A stretch of DNA of 64,000 nt from Paenibacillus qinlingensis. GTDB lineage: Bacteria; Bacillota; Bacilli; Paenibacillales; NBRC-103111. The notes beneath the pieces were generated by a model, which saw nothing but the letters and a program-made list of their open reading frames with translations, had not been told where the DNA came from and ran no database searches. Positions 10,811-19,867 of the stretch are shown piece by piece (within the stretch, counting starts at the first letter, position 1; every line of letters starts with the position of its first letter). Made by a program: the position numbers and the translations under genes. Where the stretch lies: contig NZ_JABMKY010000001.1 of assembly GCF_013204845.1 (NCBI RefSeq), forward strand, positions 186,001-250,000, in the 5' to 3' direction.

Positions 10811-11408
10811 GGAGCTTGTCCTCCCTATCTAGATGTTGCTCTTTCTTCGAATGAAAGATGACAAAGTTGCCTCGAAACACCGTCTCTTCGCCCACATAAG
10901 TGAACACCTCCACACGTGCTTTTCCTTTGGAAACAGATCGCACATAAGCTTTGGCGACACACTTCTCTCCCAGCTTTACTGAGCGAACAAATCGAATATC
11001 AGCCGAAGCTGTTAATGCAATTGGATCGTCGATGACAGCAACAGCCAACGAGTTGGCTTGTGAGAAAATGTGATGTCCTCTGGCAATTTTGGTTCTGGAA
11101 AAAATATGGTCTTCTTTAATTTCAAAAATCGAAATACCGCTCTGATCCAATTGCAAGTCAATGACTTCTCCAATAACTTCATCAATTGGAAGTGAACGTA
11201 CAGGATCATACGTTTTGACGGCCATATGCTTCATACGTTCCCGTAATTCAGGAATACCGAGCTCTAATCGATCCAAGCGGACAGTTTGGATACTAACCCC
11301 AAACGTTCGCATCAATTCCTCATCCGTCATAAATGGGTTCGCTTCAATGGACTGCAACAACTGCTGCTGCCTTTGTCGTTTAGGAAGGCGTTCGATGGTA
11401 AGCACCAC
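10794..11408 (-). CDS. fapR: Fatty acid biosynthesis repressor FapR
   Basis: FapR represses lipid synthesis genes and is released by malonyl-CoA. The 204 residues comprise an N-terminal helix-turn-helix ([20 protein letters not shown] region, about 27-46) and a C-terminal hot-dog domain that binds malonyl-CoA. It heads the plsX-fab operon. Two consecutive GTG codons (11406-11408 and 11403-11405) are possible starts, and neither has an ideally spaced ribosome site, so the exact N terminus is uncertain. A candidate FapR operator lies about 21 bases upstream, implying autoregulation. Confidence 0.95.
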   Translation of the reverse strand: MVLTIERLPKRQRQQQLLQSIEANPFMTDEELMRTFGVSIQTVRLDRLELGIPELRERMKHMAVKTYDPVRSLPIDEVIGEVIDLQLDQSGISIFEIKEDHIFSRTKIARGHHIFSQANSLAVAVIDDPIALTASADIRFVRSVKLGEKCVAKAYVRSVSKGKARVEVFTYVGEETVFRGNFVIFHSKKEQHLDREDKLHADRD

Positions 11409-11429
11409 CTTATCTCGTGAGATCTCATC

Positions 11430-11446
11430 TTATTACCAGATACTAA
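11430..11446. promoter_or_regulatory. fapR box: Candidate FapR operator
   Basis: TTAGTATCTGGTAATAA on the minus strand is a 17-bp inverted repeat (half sites TTAGTA and TAATAA, one mismatch from perfect) in the fapR leader. It matches the known FapR box pattern TTAGTA-N5-TACTAA. Position in front of fapR-plsX-fab supports feedback control of the operon by malonyl-CoA. The family pattern is known; binding here is inference. Confidence 0.7.
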
Positions 11447-11482
11447 ACTGTAGTATATTAAATTTAGGACCAAAAAGAAAGC

Positions 11483-11518
11483 AAAAAAAATAGCACCTCA
11501 CCTAGGATGAAGTACTAT
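11483..11518 (-). terminator. Rho-independent terminator after rpmF
   Basis: An 11-bp stem with two wobble pairs (left arm ATAGTACTTCA, right arm TGAGGTGCTAT) is followed by eight T residues on the minus strand. It ends the yceD-rpmF transcript just before the fapR promoter region. Confidence 0.75.
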
Positions 11519-11526
11519 GTCTAATC

Positions 11527-11700
11527 TTATGCTTTTACGATCTCTCTGCTTTTGTAAGTTCCGCAAGACTTGCACACGTGGTGTGCTAGCTTCAGTTCTG
11601 CACATTGTTCACATTTCACCATGCCTGGAACTTCCAATTTAAAGTGAGTACGGCGCTTGTCGCGACGAGTTTTGGACGTTCTTCTTTGAGGTACTGCCAT
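11527..11700 (-). CDS. rpmF: 50S ribosomal protein L32
   Basis: A 57-residue basic ribosomal protein beginning [17 protein letters not shown]. It keeps four zinc-ligand cysteines in two CxxC pairs (CEQC and CKSC), so it is the zinc-binding form. AGGAGG stands before ATG 11700. It follows yceD by 37 bases, the conserved yceD-rpmF pairing, and is closed by a terminator. Confidence 0.97.
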   Translation of the reverse strand: MAVPQRRTSKTRRDKRRTHFKLEVPGMVKCEQCAELKLAHHVCKSCGTYKSREIVKA

Positions 11701-11737
11701 CTTCAAAACACCTCCTTATACGAATTTCGGCGTTGCC

Positions 11738-12247
11738 TTATTCTTTGTTAAAAAAGTCCGCGAGACCTGCAAGTCTAGGATCAATCTTATCCTGCTTACA
11801 GCCGCAATCACGTTCATTGCGATTTTCTCCGCACACGGGACACAGACCTTTGCACGCTTCGTCACAAAGTGGTATGTACGGTAAACCAACCACTACATTC
11901 TCTACAACGTAAGGCTCCAAATCTACTTTATCCCCAACCACCAGATGAATATCCTCGTCCAGCTCTGGATCTTCTTCTTCCGGCTTTTGCATGAAAACTT
12001 CCTTGAAAGGAAGCTTAATTGTTTGGTTCGTGTGCGTTAAGCATCGGGAACAGCTTAACTCCAAGTCTAGCGTTAACGTACCGTTAACTTTAACTACTCC
12101 TTCTTCATACTTTGCATGAAGATTCGCATGAACAGGTCCATGATTAAGAATGTCTTGACGACCCTCGAAAGGTTCCGTCAAATTCATAACTTCACTCATA
12201 GGTACCGACTGCCCTTGCAGAGATAGTTCTCTAAAACGAATTTGCAT
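11738..12247 (-). CDS. yceD: YceD/DUF177 family protein
   Basis: A 169-residue member of the DUF177 (YceD) family, which is almost always found directly upstream of rpmF and is linked to 23S rRNA or large-subunit accumulation in plants and bacteria. Visible features are a CSRC pair near the middle and a C-terminal cysteine cluster (CDEACKGLCPVCG followed by CGC), suggesting metal binding. ATG 12247 follows GGGGTGAT; the open frame extends seven codons further without a better site. A strong sigma-A promoter lies directly upstream. Confidence 0.9.
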   Translation of the reverse strand: MQIRFRELSLQGQSVPMSEVMNLTEPFEGRQDILNHGPVHANLHAKYEEGVVKVNGTLTLDLELSCSRCLTHTNQTIKLPFKEVFMQKPEEEDPELDEDIHLVVGDKVDLEPYVVENVVVGLPYIPLCDEACKGLCPVCGENRNERDCGCKQDKIDPRLAGLADFFNKE

Positions 12248-12273
12248 GATATCACCCCAAACAAACAAAGATT

Positions 12274-12303
12274 ATTATATCCATTATGCATACCTTTTGT
12301 CAA
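12274..12303 (-). promoter_or_regulatory. Strong sigma-A promoter for yceD-rpmF
   Basis: Consensus hexamers TTGACA (12298-12303) and TATAAT (12274-12279) on the minus strand are separated by 18 bases, about 30 bases before the yceD start. This is the best promoter match in the window, as expected for a ribosomal protein gene. Confidence 0.85.
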
Positions 12304-12335
12304 TTTAAAAATATATGACTTGTGCTAGATATGAC

Positions 12336-13457
12336 TTACTTCGGAGGCAAAGCTGCTAGATATTTTAAGGCATCTTCCATCGTGCCAATTTCGACAATTT
12401 TCATCTTCGTATTGATTTGCTTCGCTCTTTTAACCGCATCGGCATAATTCTCGATCTTCGTCCCGTCTTTGTAGGTCATATTTTTGGGTGCAAAGAAAAT
12501 TTCCGCCTTTTCCCGATCCGCCGCAATAATCTTATGTTGAATACCGCCAATCGGTCCTACGGTGCCATCTGCTTCAATAGTTCCCGTTCCTGCAATGCGA
12601 TACCCCTTCGTAATATCCTCAGGTACAAGCTGATTGAATATCTCCAATGAGAACATGAGGCCAGCTGACGGCCCTCCAATATCACCAGCCTTAATTGTCA
12701 CCTGCTGATCTTCCAGATCGGCTTTAACCGATTGCATTCCTGCTGGAACGACACCAATCCCTGCCCGCGGCTCCTTCTCACCTTCTTGGAGAGGCAGAGC
12801 CCCCAGCGTCAATGTCGTTTGCATTTCAGCCTTTTTCCTAGCATACGTAATGGAGATAGTGTCTCCTGCTTTTTTACCTGCGAGAGAGTCTAGTAGATCC
12901 TGCGCTACTTTCACCTCTTTGTCCCCAGCCTTCAATAGTACATCACCTGGTTTAAGCACCTTCTCACCCGACAACCCTGGGACCGTCTGAAGGACCATCA
13001 CACCCTCATGATCAATATGAAAAGGGACTTTGGCCTCCGTATAAGCCGCTTGAATCGCGCTAGCCTGTGAAGTTAACATGACGTATTCCTGACGCTGTGA
13101 ATACTCTTGCTCGGACTCTCCTTGTTTGAGAACAGACGTTTTCGGTTGGATTTCTTCATACGGATGTACGAGTCCTACCAAATAGTTCACGACATTGGCA
13201 TCAGCTACCCGCACGGTAGTTAACATGAGATTACCTTTTTCTGGGCCCGTGCTTTTGGCAATCGACACCATCGGCTTGATTTCTTCGGCAGTGCCCGGCA
13301 TAAAAACAAAAAAAGGCAACCGCACAAAAAACAGCAAATATACAATGATAATCCCTACGAGCGCGGAAACTAGGTATCGTCTCGTCGCCGAGCTTCTCGG
13401 ATATCGATATGAGTCATTCGACCACGTGTGTATCGTGCTCTCTTCTTCCTTATCCAT
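12336..13457 (-). CDS. sepM: Membrane-anchored PDZ-Lon protease (SepM/YlbL)
   Basis: A 373-residue extracytoplasmic serine protease of the SepM/YlbL family. After a basic N terminus there is one transmembrane segment (about 29-53), a PDZ domain (about 130-215) and a C-terminal Lon-type (S16) domain with the catalytic dyad Ser264 in GGPSAGL and Lys309 in GGIQHK. In streptococci SepM trims competence pheromone; in Bacillus the YlbL relative degrades the cell-division inhibitor YneA. ATG 13457 follows AAGGGG. Confidence 0.9.
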   Translation of the reverse strand: MDKEEESTIHTWSNDSYRYPRSSATRRYLVSALVGIIIVYLLFFVRLPFFVFMPGTAEEIKPMVSIAKSTGPEKGNLMLTTVRVADANVVNYLVGLVHPYEEIQPKTSVLKQGESEQEYSQRQEYVMLTSQASAIQAAYTEAKVPFHIDHEGVMVLQTVPGLSGEKVLKPGDVLLKAGDKEVKVAQDLLDSLAGKKAGDTISITYARKKAEMQTTLTLGALPLQEGEKEPRAGIGVVPAGMQSVKADLEDQQVTIKAGDIGGPSAGLMFSLEIFNQLVPEDITKGYRIAGTGTIEADGTVGPIGGIQHKIIAADREKAEIFFAPKNMTYKDGTKIENYADAVKRAKQINTKMKIVEIGTMEDALKYLAALPPK

Positions 13458-13580
13458 ACAGGTTCCCCTTTCCTGTTGCTTTCACTTGTTGTTTGGCCTA
13501 CCTATTCTCGGGTGAAAGCTTGGTCTAATCGCTTATCTACTTGCGTACAATGAAGCATGTTCGATGGACGAGGTGATGCT

Positions 13581-14852
13581 ATGCCTAATGTAAGATTCCA
13601 TGCCAAATTCACCACATTGGTGCTCGGAGCTTTGGCTGGATTAGTTGTTATATCTGTCATTCTATTTCCCGACAAAGCTTTTCAGTCATCTCTCGAAGGG
13701 CTGACCATTTGGTGGAAGCTCGTCTTTCCCGCCTTAATGCCTTTCCTTATTATGACCGAGCTCCTGATTGGTTTCGGCGTCATTCAAGGTACAGGCGTGC
13801 TTCTAGAACCGCTAATGCGCGTCATTTTCCGCCTTCCCGGCGTTAGTGGTTGGGCATTGGCATCAGGCTTTGTTGTAGGATTTCCAGCAGGAGCTAGAAT
13901 TACTGCATCGCTGCGCGAAAAAAACCTTCTTACACGTACGGAAACAGAACGATTAACGGCCCTGTCGCATTTATGTAGTCCTTTATTCCTAATTATGGTT
14001 ATCGGGATTGGATTCCTTCATAATGCCAAACTAGGCATCTTACTTGCGATTATTCATTACTCTTCTGCTTTCGCAACCGGATTCTTGATGCGTCATAGCA
14101 AGCAAGTCATCACTTCACCTGAAGCCAAAACACTAGTAACGAAACCGAAAGAAACCATATCTATTGGTAGATCTGCCCTTATGGCCATGCGTCAGGCTTA
14201 TTGGGAAGATGGGCGTACTTTCGGCAAGCTTCTCGGTGATGCCGTAACCTCGGCTGTACAAACGCTAATGTTGATTGGCGGATACATGATGATATTTTCC
14301 GTGCTCATCAACGTCATCTCGATTACTCATTTTACCGATATTTTACGCCCCGTCACGCAATTTCTGCTTAGCTTCATGGGTATTTTCACGGACACAACAC
14401 CGCAATGGATCAAAGGATTAATGGAAATTCACCTTGGTGCCTATGCTTTTAGCCAATCCAAAGATCTCTCACTTCTGCCGCAAATGGCACTGCTCAGTGC
14501 ATTCCTCGGTTGGGGAGGTTTGTCCGCCCACGCACAGGTTGCTGGCTTCCATCAGAAAACCGATGCTAGATATACGTTTTTTTTACAGTCGCGAGCACTG
14601 CATGCCGTACTTGCCCTATTTACTACAATTCTGCTCTGGAAACCCTTGCAGTTGCTCTTGTTAGACACAGAGCCAAGCTTTCTTCGATTAGACTTAGCGA
14701 GCAACTCAGCTACCGTGCTACCCTTCCCCTTGAACGGCGAAACGGCATGGGGCCTATGGGGACCAATGCTGATGCAATTCCTTTTTATTTTCTCCCTTAT
14801 GCTGCTCGTTTCGGTTGGTCTACGCTTGTTTCAGCGGAAAGTAGTGAATTAA
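13581..14852 (+). CDS. ylbJ: Sporulation integral membrane protein YlbJ
   Basis: A 423-residue multi-pass membrane protein of the nucleoside-recognition (Gate) superfamily, with the YlbJ subfamily sequence FPALMPFLIMTELL and GFPAGARI. In Bacillus subtilis ylbJ is needed for heat-resistant spores. About ten hydrophobic segments are visible. ATG 13581 is chosen because GAGGTGAT lies six bases upstream; the frame opens 24 bases earlier. It is the only plus-strand gene in the first 17 kb and is convergent with coaD, 36 bases apart. Confidence 0.92.
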   Translation: MPNVRFHAKFTTLVLGALAGLVVISVILFPDKAFQSSLEGLTIWWKLVFPALMPFLIMTELLIGFGVIQGTGVLLEPLMRVIFRLPGVSGWALASGFVVGFPAGARITASLREKNLLTRTETERLTALSHLCSPLFLIMVIGIGFLHNAKLGILLAIIHYSSAFATGFLMRHSKQVITSPEAKTLVTKPKETISIGRSALMAMRQAYWEDGRTFGKLLGDAVTSAVQTLMLIGGYMMIFSVLINVISITHFTDILRPVTQFLLSFMGIFTDTTPQWIKGLMEIHLGAYAFSQSKDLSLLPQMALLSAFLGWGGLSAHAQVAGFHQKTDARYTFFLQSRALHAVLALFTTILLWKPLQLLLLDTEPSFLRLDLASNSATVLPFPLNGETAWGLWGPMLMQFLFIFSLMLLVSVGLRLFQRKVVN

Positions 14853-14888
14853 CCAAATCGCAACTTGAAATCCCTTTCGATCTAGCTT

Positions 14889-15392
14889 CTAGGTCTGAGG
14901 GAATTTTTTGCGTAGTTCCTCTTCCACTTCTGCTGGTACTAAATCCTCGACAGGTCCATGGAATTTGGCAATCTCTTTCACGATGCTTGAACTCAAATAC
15001 GAAAACTGCGGTTTCGATGTCATAAAGAACGTTTCCACGTCTGGGTTCAGCTTATGATTGGTCGATGCCATTTGCAATTCGTATTCAAAATCAGATACAG
15101 CCCGAAGTCCACGAACGATCAGTCTGACATTACGTTGTTTCATATAATTGACCATTAGATCCCGAAAACCATCAATCTCCACATTGGGAAGATCCGCGGT
15201 TACTTTGCGAAGCAGTTCCATGCGCTCTTCTAAGGTGAACAACGCATTTTTGGATGTATTGTTCAGCACCGCTACAATTAGTTTATCAAATACTTTTGCT
15301 GCTCTATGTATAATATCAAGATGACCGTAGGTAACCGGGTCAAAGCTACCTGGATATACCGCAACTGTAATACCGTGTTCTTGCCTCATCAT
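14889..15392 (-). CDS. coaD: Phosphopantetheine adenylyltransferase
   Basis: CoaD makes dephospho-CoA from phosphopantetheine and ATP, the penultimate CoA step. The 167-residue nucleotidyltransferase has YPGSFDPVTYGHLD (with the GH of the HxGH-type motif) and the SSSIVKE segment near the C terminus. The start ATG 15392 has AAGGAG nine bases upstream; a TTG at 15410 lies before that site and is not used here. It follows rsmD, the common rsmD-coaD pair. Confidence 0.95.
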   Translation of the reverse strand: MMRQEHGITVAVYPGSFDPVTYGHLDIIHRAAKVFDKLIVAVLNNTSKNALFTLEERMELLRKVTADLPNVEIDGFRDLMVNYMKQRNVRLIVRGLRAVSDFEYELQMASTNHKLNPDVETFFMTSKPQFSYLSSSIVKEIAKFHGPVEDLVPAEVEEELRKKFPQT

Positions 15393-15406
15393 GCTGTTCA
15401 TCTCCT

Positions 15407-15982
15407 TCAATTACTGAGTCCTATGGACGCGTTGTCGCGTTTAAATATGGTAACAGCCGTATCTCCATAGTCTGCTCTGCGTAGCTGTTTGAAGCCGCCT
15501 ATCGTTTCTAATAATACATCCTTAGCATCGTGTTCAACCACAATCGTGGCGTCCGGTTCCACAATGGCTTGTTCCTCCATCGTCATCATCAGCTCTGCGA
15601 TCCCTTTCATTCGGTAAGGTGGATCCAGAAATACAAGTTGGAACTTCTCCGACCGCTTCGCCAATACCTTCAACGCTCTCGCCGCATCTGTCCGGTAAAT
15701 CTCCACTTGATCCTTCACTTTGGCGACTTCAACATTGTGCCCTATGGTGTCGATACTCTTCTTCTCGATATCAATAAATACCGCCTTATCCATCCCACGG
15801 CTTAGCGCTTCAATCCCTAGCCCGCCCGTGCCGGCGAACAGATCGAGTACCTGCCCTCCATCGAAATAAGGTCCGATCATACTGAAGATCGCTTCTTTCA
15901 CTTTATCAGTTGTTGGTCGTGTACTTGTACCGGGTACAGCCTTTAACGACCTGCCTTTGGCCGTGCCTGAAATCACTCTCAT
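15407..15982 (-). CDS. rsmD: 16S rRNA (guanine966-N2)-methyltransferase RsmD
   Basis: RsmD methylates G966 of 16S rRNA. The 191 residues show the SAM site LDLFAGTGGLGIEALSRG and the catalytic FLDPPY (DPPY variant of NPPY). The N terminus MRVISGTAKGR is characteristic. It is transcribed into coaD with a 14-base gap. Confidence 0.95.
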   Translation of the reverse strand: MRVISGTAKGRSLKAVPGTSTRPTTDKVKEAIFSMIGPYFDGGQVLDLFAGTGGLGIEALSRGMDKAVFIDIEKKSIDTIGHNVEVAKVKDQVEIYRTDAARALKVLAKRSEKFQLVFLDPPYRMKGIAELMMTMEEQAIVEPDATIVVEHDAKDVLLETIGGFKQLRRADYGDTAVTIFKRDNASIGLSN

Positions 15983-16471
15983 CTGTGCTTTTCCCTTCCA
16001 TGCTGGTTCATTCTTTTGCTATCGTACCACAAGCACTAATCTGACACAAAAATTTTATCACTGCGATGTATAAATTTACCGTAAAGCGGTCATCCTTGAA
16101 CTATCGACATCAGAGAATGTCGTAGACAACCGCGGAGAAGGCTTACGTTTCCCCATAAGCTCTTCATCCGGTTTCTCCTCTCCCATGAGGCGGCTGCGCA
16201 AGCAGTCGCCGTTATTATTTTATAGGACAGTTTTGTGGAACTCTTACTGCGTAAGGGTTTATTTGATTATAACAAAGGTGAAATTGCATTTAGTACAGAT
16301 AGTACAATTTCATCTTGGGGACGCTTTAGGGACCAAAATTTTCAAATTAAAATATAATGCAACAAATATATTCCTAACACAGCCTACTATATTTGGTTAA
16401 ATAACTATACTAAAAAGATCCTGCAAGTAAACAGGACGTCTTTGTTCCGTCACTATGGATGAGAAAAAACC
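15983..16471. other. Gene-free stretch at the edge of the accessory region
   Basis: About 490 bases without a convincing gene. Visible structures are a small hairpin (CGACAT/ATGTCG, 16105-16122) and a 9-bp stem closed by a GCAA tetraloop (16189-16210). The T-rich tract after the second stem on the plus strand is weak. Base composition drops to AT-rich after 16210. This marks the boundary between the conserved rsmD-coaD pair and accessory DNA. Confidence 0.5.
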
Positions 16472-16576
16472 TTACCCTGAATCCGCTTTATAATTCGTTT
16501 CAGCCCCTCCAACAATTGCAGCGATTTGTGTATCCGAAAGCCCTTGTACTTTCAATAACTCTTTTAACCAATCCAC
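16472..16576 (-). pseudogene. Possible fragment of a phage GP20-type scaffold protein
   Basis: A 34-codon frame starting at GTG 16576 reads WLKELLKVQGLSDTQIAAIV and then GGAETNYK before a stop. That pattern resembles the N terminus of phage minor structural protein GP20 (scaffold) proteins, which run to about 190 residues. A GGGTGA precedes the start. If the match is right this is a truncated phage remnant; it is from recalled family pattern, not a search. Confidence 0.45.
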
Positions 16577-16654
16577 TTATTCACCCTCACTTTGATTCCA
16601 GGTTATACCCGGTAAATGAAATGCCCGGTTTAAGGCTATCTGGCAGGGCAACGG

Positions 16655-16684
16655 AAAAAGGACTCCTGATAGTTCAGGAATCCT
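16655..16684 (-). terminator. Rho-independent terminator, minus strand
   Basis: The stem GGATTCCTGA / TCAGGAGTCC with one mismatch is followed by five T residues on the minus strand. It lies about 170 bases downstream of the small gene at 16857-17048 and probably ends that transcript. Confidence 0.55.
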
Positions 16685-16856
16685 AATAAATAGCTCTATT
16701 ATTCAATATTGTAGATTTCAACCGAAACGAAAATTGCCTCAGGATAAAGGGACTACGAACCGACCAGCTTGAGGATCAAATTTGGATTTTATAAGAACCT
16801 AACGGAATCACAGTCACTCTCATCAAAGATTGAACCAATACTTTTGCTCATTTGCT

Positions 16857-17048
16857 TCATCTACTTCTCATGAGCTTGATTAATCTATCCCATTCCGACC
16901 GATCAATCTTTAAATCACGAACTGCCACCCTAAATCCATACTTATTAGCATATTCAACGAATAAATGATCTTCATTCAATATTTCATAGCCAATAATTCC
17001 GAATGGTTGTTTTGTCCAAGCTTCTTTTAAAAGAACTTTATCCGCCAC
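16857..17048 (-). CDS. Small hypothetical protein (63 aa)
   Basis: A 63-residue protein ending in the basic segment WDRLIKLMRSR, with no family I recognise. The GTG start is supported by GGTGAT four bases upstream. Composition is protein-like (mixed charged and aromatic residues, no low complexity). It sits in a patch with phage-like remnants and is followed by a terminator, so it may be a surviving phage or accessory gene. Confidence 0.5.
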   Translation of the reverse strand: MADKVLLKEAWTKQPFGIIGYEILNEDHLFVEYANKYGFRVAVRDLKIDRSEWDRLIKLMRSR

Positions 17049-17511
17049 TCATATCACCAATTTACCCCTCAATGTTAACAAAAATTCTTTCAAACTTTTT
17101 TATCTGAACACATTAAAAAATATTTCAATTATGTTTGGGATACATAGGGTTTAAGAGCTACAAATAAATAAGCACTTAAATGTGAGCGCCTCCATTTATC
17201 GTCTTTTACAATACCAATTGGCCATTTAACAGCTTTAATGAACTTTTCAACAAAGTCTCTTTGGAGTTGAGGTTATCCATATAGGTCTCGTCAAACATTA
17301 CACATGCGAAAAGTAAGGATTTTGCTCTGATACCGACATTGTAGCATACTTAGATGAAGATTTTAACTGTCTATTTATCTTTAGTGCCATCGTTGCCATA
17401 ACTTCATTAAATACTAGGATGTTTACCGTTTTACCCAGCGTCAAAATACTACTTATACCGCTATCATGATCTACTGCAACAATGTGTGCTAGCTATGGGT
17501 AAATTGCTAAA
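17049..17511 (-). pseudogene. Decayed coding DNA without an intact gene
   Basis: No intact gene. On the minus strand a frame of about 45 codons ending near 17142 reads protein-like (FVEKFIKAVKWPIGIVKDDK, then an aromatic-rich tail) but has a stop directly upstream, with a second frame (SLLFACVMFDETYMDNL) continuing before it. This looks like a frameshifted remnant. A further protein-like stretch (VAVDHDSGISSILTLGKTV) lies near 17400-17480. The family is not recognised. Confidence 0.35.
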
Positions 17512-17862
17512 TTACGCATCCTTAATATTAATTTTCTTCCCTTGAAGATGATTGCGGGTCAAAATAATGGAATCATTTGGCTCCTCTCGCAACATAAGGT
17601 CCATCTCCCTACTAAACTTAGCCTGATTGATTGGCCCGGTTGCGCGACCTAACTGCTGGCTGGAAATCCACATACCCTGCCCCATTTGTCCTGTCACTTC
17701 CATTTTCGTATCTGAGTTTCACCGAGGCCAAGCTCTGCTGCAATGTCTTTAGCTTTAGCTTTAGTTTGCCTTTGCTGGCGAGCTAATATTGTAGCGGCTT
17801 CGTTCTCCTCGTCTTCCATTTCATCGTATTCATCCAATACAATGAGTCCAGCATAAATTTAG
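17512..17862 (-). pseudogene. Possible decayed phage terminase small subunit
   Basis: Reading the minus strand from about 17862, a frame contains KAKDIAAELGLGETQIRKWK, the helix-turn-helix pattern of phage terminase small subunits, then a TGA and then QDKWG. In the family this region usually continues as RKWKSQDKW, so the TGA is plausibly a mutated serine codon. An overlapping 63-codon frame starts at 17703 in another phase and is likely a by-product. The whole is probably dead phage DNA. Assignment rests on motif memory. Confidence 0.4.
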
Positions 17863-17937
17863 TCAGCCGATGCCCATACCCTGAATGAATGCTTTGCATA
17901 AAATATTGTGCAAGTACTTGTTCAGGGATGTGGTCAT

Positions 17938-18111
17938 TTGCAACTATACTATTTAGTATCTAAGCAAGACGTTATTGAACTCATCCGCGAATTCATTGAT
18001 CAGGAAAAATATAGTGCTGCCATTTATTTGCTCGAGATTATTCAGCAGATGGAAGAGGAAAATCGAACCTCAGTACTCATTACTGTAAAAAAACAAGACT
18101 CCTCGAAGTGA
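17938..18111 (+). CDS. Small hypothetical protein (57 aa)
   Basis: A 57-residue predicted helical protein containing VIELIREFIDQEKYSAAIYL and ending in a lysine-rich tail. TTG 17938 is chosen because GGGATGTGG lies four bases upstream; the frame opens ten codons earlier without a better site. A terminator follows at 18274. No family recognised; it may belong to the phage patch but runs the opposite way. Confidence 0.4.
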   Translation: MQLYYLVSKQDVIELIREFIDQEKYSAAIYLLEIIQQMEEENRTSVLITVKKQDSSK

Positions 18112-18273
18112 GATATTTATGTGGATCGTCTTCTTCGCCTTATATCTCAACGTACTCCATTGTTCGGATGGTAAAAGGGTTAGGCATACCTCCGGTGACC
18201 ATCTTCCCTATGTATCCTGAATTTCTCATTTCATCTGCTTGGGGATGGTCTTTGACTAAGAAACACAAATAAA

Positions 18274-18303
18274 CCTATCCCGAAAAGGAATAGGCTTTTT
18301 TTG
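18274..18303 (+). terminator. Rho-independent terminator
   Basis: The stem CCTATCCC/GGAATAGG (one mismatch) with loop GAAAA is followed by CTTTTTTT on the plus strand. It is downstream of the small gene at 17938-18111 and convergent with the stalk-domain gene at 18368. Confidence 0.6.
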
Positions 18304-18367
18304 CAAATCATCTGATATTTCCCTCTAGAAGCCGCGTCAGTAGCATTCGTTTCCACACTTATACACT

Positions 18368-19849
18368 CTACTGCTTATAAACATTGATCCTTCTCAGCAA
18401 ATGATACGCCCCATCATACATCACTACATTTCCCTGTTGGTTAATCGCAAAAACGTTTAATGACAGCATCCCTCCAAACGAAAACCCCATATTGGCAAAA
18501 GCACTTGCGTCGTACGTATTAGTTTTGGGAAGATAGAGTCCGGTGTTATAAGCTGCAATATCTTTCAAACCAACATAAGGCTGGGTTTCGCCCGTTATCT
18601 TAACTTCCCAAATCTGTCGTTGCCCTTCGACATAGAAAGTTCCGTTATCCTCATATACCCTTGAAATCTCTTCTTTTATGTCTATCGGAGCTACGAACCT
18701 CAGTTTCCCGGATTCCTGCAGTTCAAAAATCGATTGCTTGGATACATCTAGAACAAACATTTTGCCATCATTTGCAACGGCTGCCAGCTTTACATTTTCC
18801 TTATCAGGAGTGAAAGACATGAATACGTTTGCTTGCTTACCCGATTCGCCTGCATATATGTGATCATGAAGATTATCGCTAAAGTAAAAATGCTGACCAT
18901 CCGGAGTTACCATAAAGTTACCTGGATGATAAGTTGTTTTCCCGATTGTATATGTCATCATTCGCACATTGGGTGCAATCTCATATATGACGGTAGATAC
19001 ACTGATATCAGAAGAAAAACTACTGGTAGCCATTAAATAAAGTTTTTCCAATTTAGCATCATACACAAGTTTGCGCGGCGAGAGAATACTGGCGTTAATA
19101 TGCTGCGATCCAAACTTCGGGTCCGTATAGTCAAAATTAAAGCTCTCATCGAAACCGCTGTACATTACTTTCATTTCACCTGTTGCTTCATTATAGACAC
19201 GAAGGATAAAACTCATCTCCGAAGCTGCATTTCGCTCTAAAATATAGATCAGATCATGATGATCGGAAGCCATACTTATCACATTAACATTTGGCCGTTC
19301 AACAAAGAAATTATACGTGAATCCCATATTCGAAGCCGTCATTAAGTTGTCGACACGAATTTCCGCCGCTCTCGGACGAGGCGTTGTGATCATAATGGAT
19401 TTCGTTTCATCATTGAAAGCAACGGTCTGATTCAAGCTTTCTGCAATAAATCGCAATGGCACTAGTGTGGTATTATTCATTATGACTGCCGGCTGCTCTA
19501 ATGTCTTACTTTGATTATCTATACGAACAATTCTGTTATCAATGGACAGTTTTATCGAGTGACCCGCATACTTGAGCGTGATGGACTGGTCCTCCGTATT
19601 CCATGTCAAATCTGCCTTTAAAGCATCTGCTATAAAACGCAGAGGAACCATTGTCGTATTATTTAACAGCACAGGCGGTGTTGAAAGCATCGTTTTCTGC
19701 CCATTTACTGAAGCCGTAATATCGTTTATGGTCAATTGAATCTTTACTCCGACCGAGCTTTTCCCATCATTGGCATAACTCGTTAGAGGATAACTATTAA
19801 GCAATATAACGGCAAACAGCAGGAATATCACATATACCCGAAACAACAC
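18368..19849 (-). CDS. Secreted protein with two stalk domains and a beta-propeller-like C-terminal part
   Basis: A 493-residue exported protein. A signal peptide (hydrophobic 4-24, cleavage near SYANDG) is followed by two tandem copper-amine-oxidase-N-like 'stalk' domains (about 35-155) with the repeated hallmark NNTTMVPLRFIADAL and NNTTLVPLRFIAESL. The remaining 330 residues show repeated blade-like segments (for example YILERN, LYLMAT, FYFSDN, MFVLDVS), suggesting a six-bladed propeller. Catalytic amine oxidase parts are absent. GTG 19849 follows GGGGGAAG. It is 18 bases downstream of another stalk-domain gene, so they form an operon. Cell-surface or spore-cortex roles are guesses. Confidence 0.75.
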   Translation of the reverse strand: MLFRVYVIFLLFAVILLNSYPLTSYANDGKSSVGVKIQLTINDITASVNGQKTMLSTPPVLLNNTTMVPLRFIADALKADLTWNTEDQSITLKYAGHSIKLSIDNRIVRIDNQSKTLEQPAVIMNNTTLVPLRFIAESLNQTVAFNDETKSIMITTPRPRAAEIRVDNLMTASNMGFTYNFFVERPNVNVISMASDHHDLIYILERNAASEMSFILRVYNEATGEMKVMYSGFDESFNFDYTDPKFGSQHINASILSPRKLVYDAKLEKLYLMATSSFSSDISVSTVIYEIAPNVRMMTYTIGKTTYHPGNFMVTPDGQHFYFSDNLHDHIYAGESGKQANVFMSFTPDKENVKLAAVANDGKMFVLDVSKQSIFELQESGKLRFVAPIDIKEEISRVYEDNGTFYVEGQRQIWEVKITGETQPYVGLKDIAAYNTGLYLPKTNTYDASAFANMGFSFGGMLSLNVFAINQQGNVVMYDGAYHLLRRINVYKQ

Positions 19850-19867
19850 ATTTCTTCCCCCTATTGT

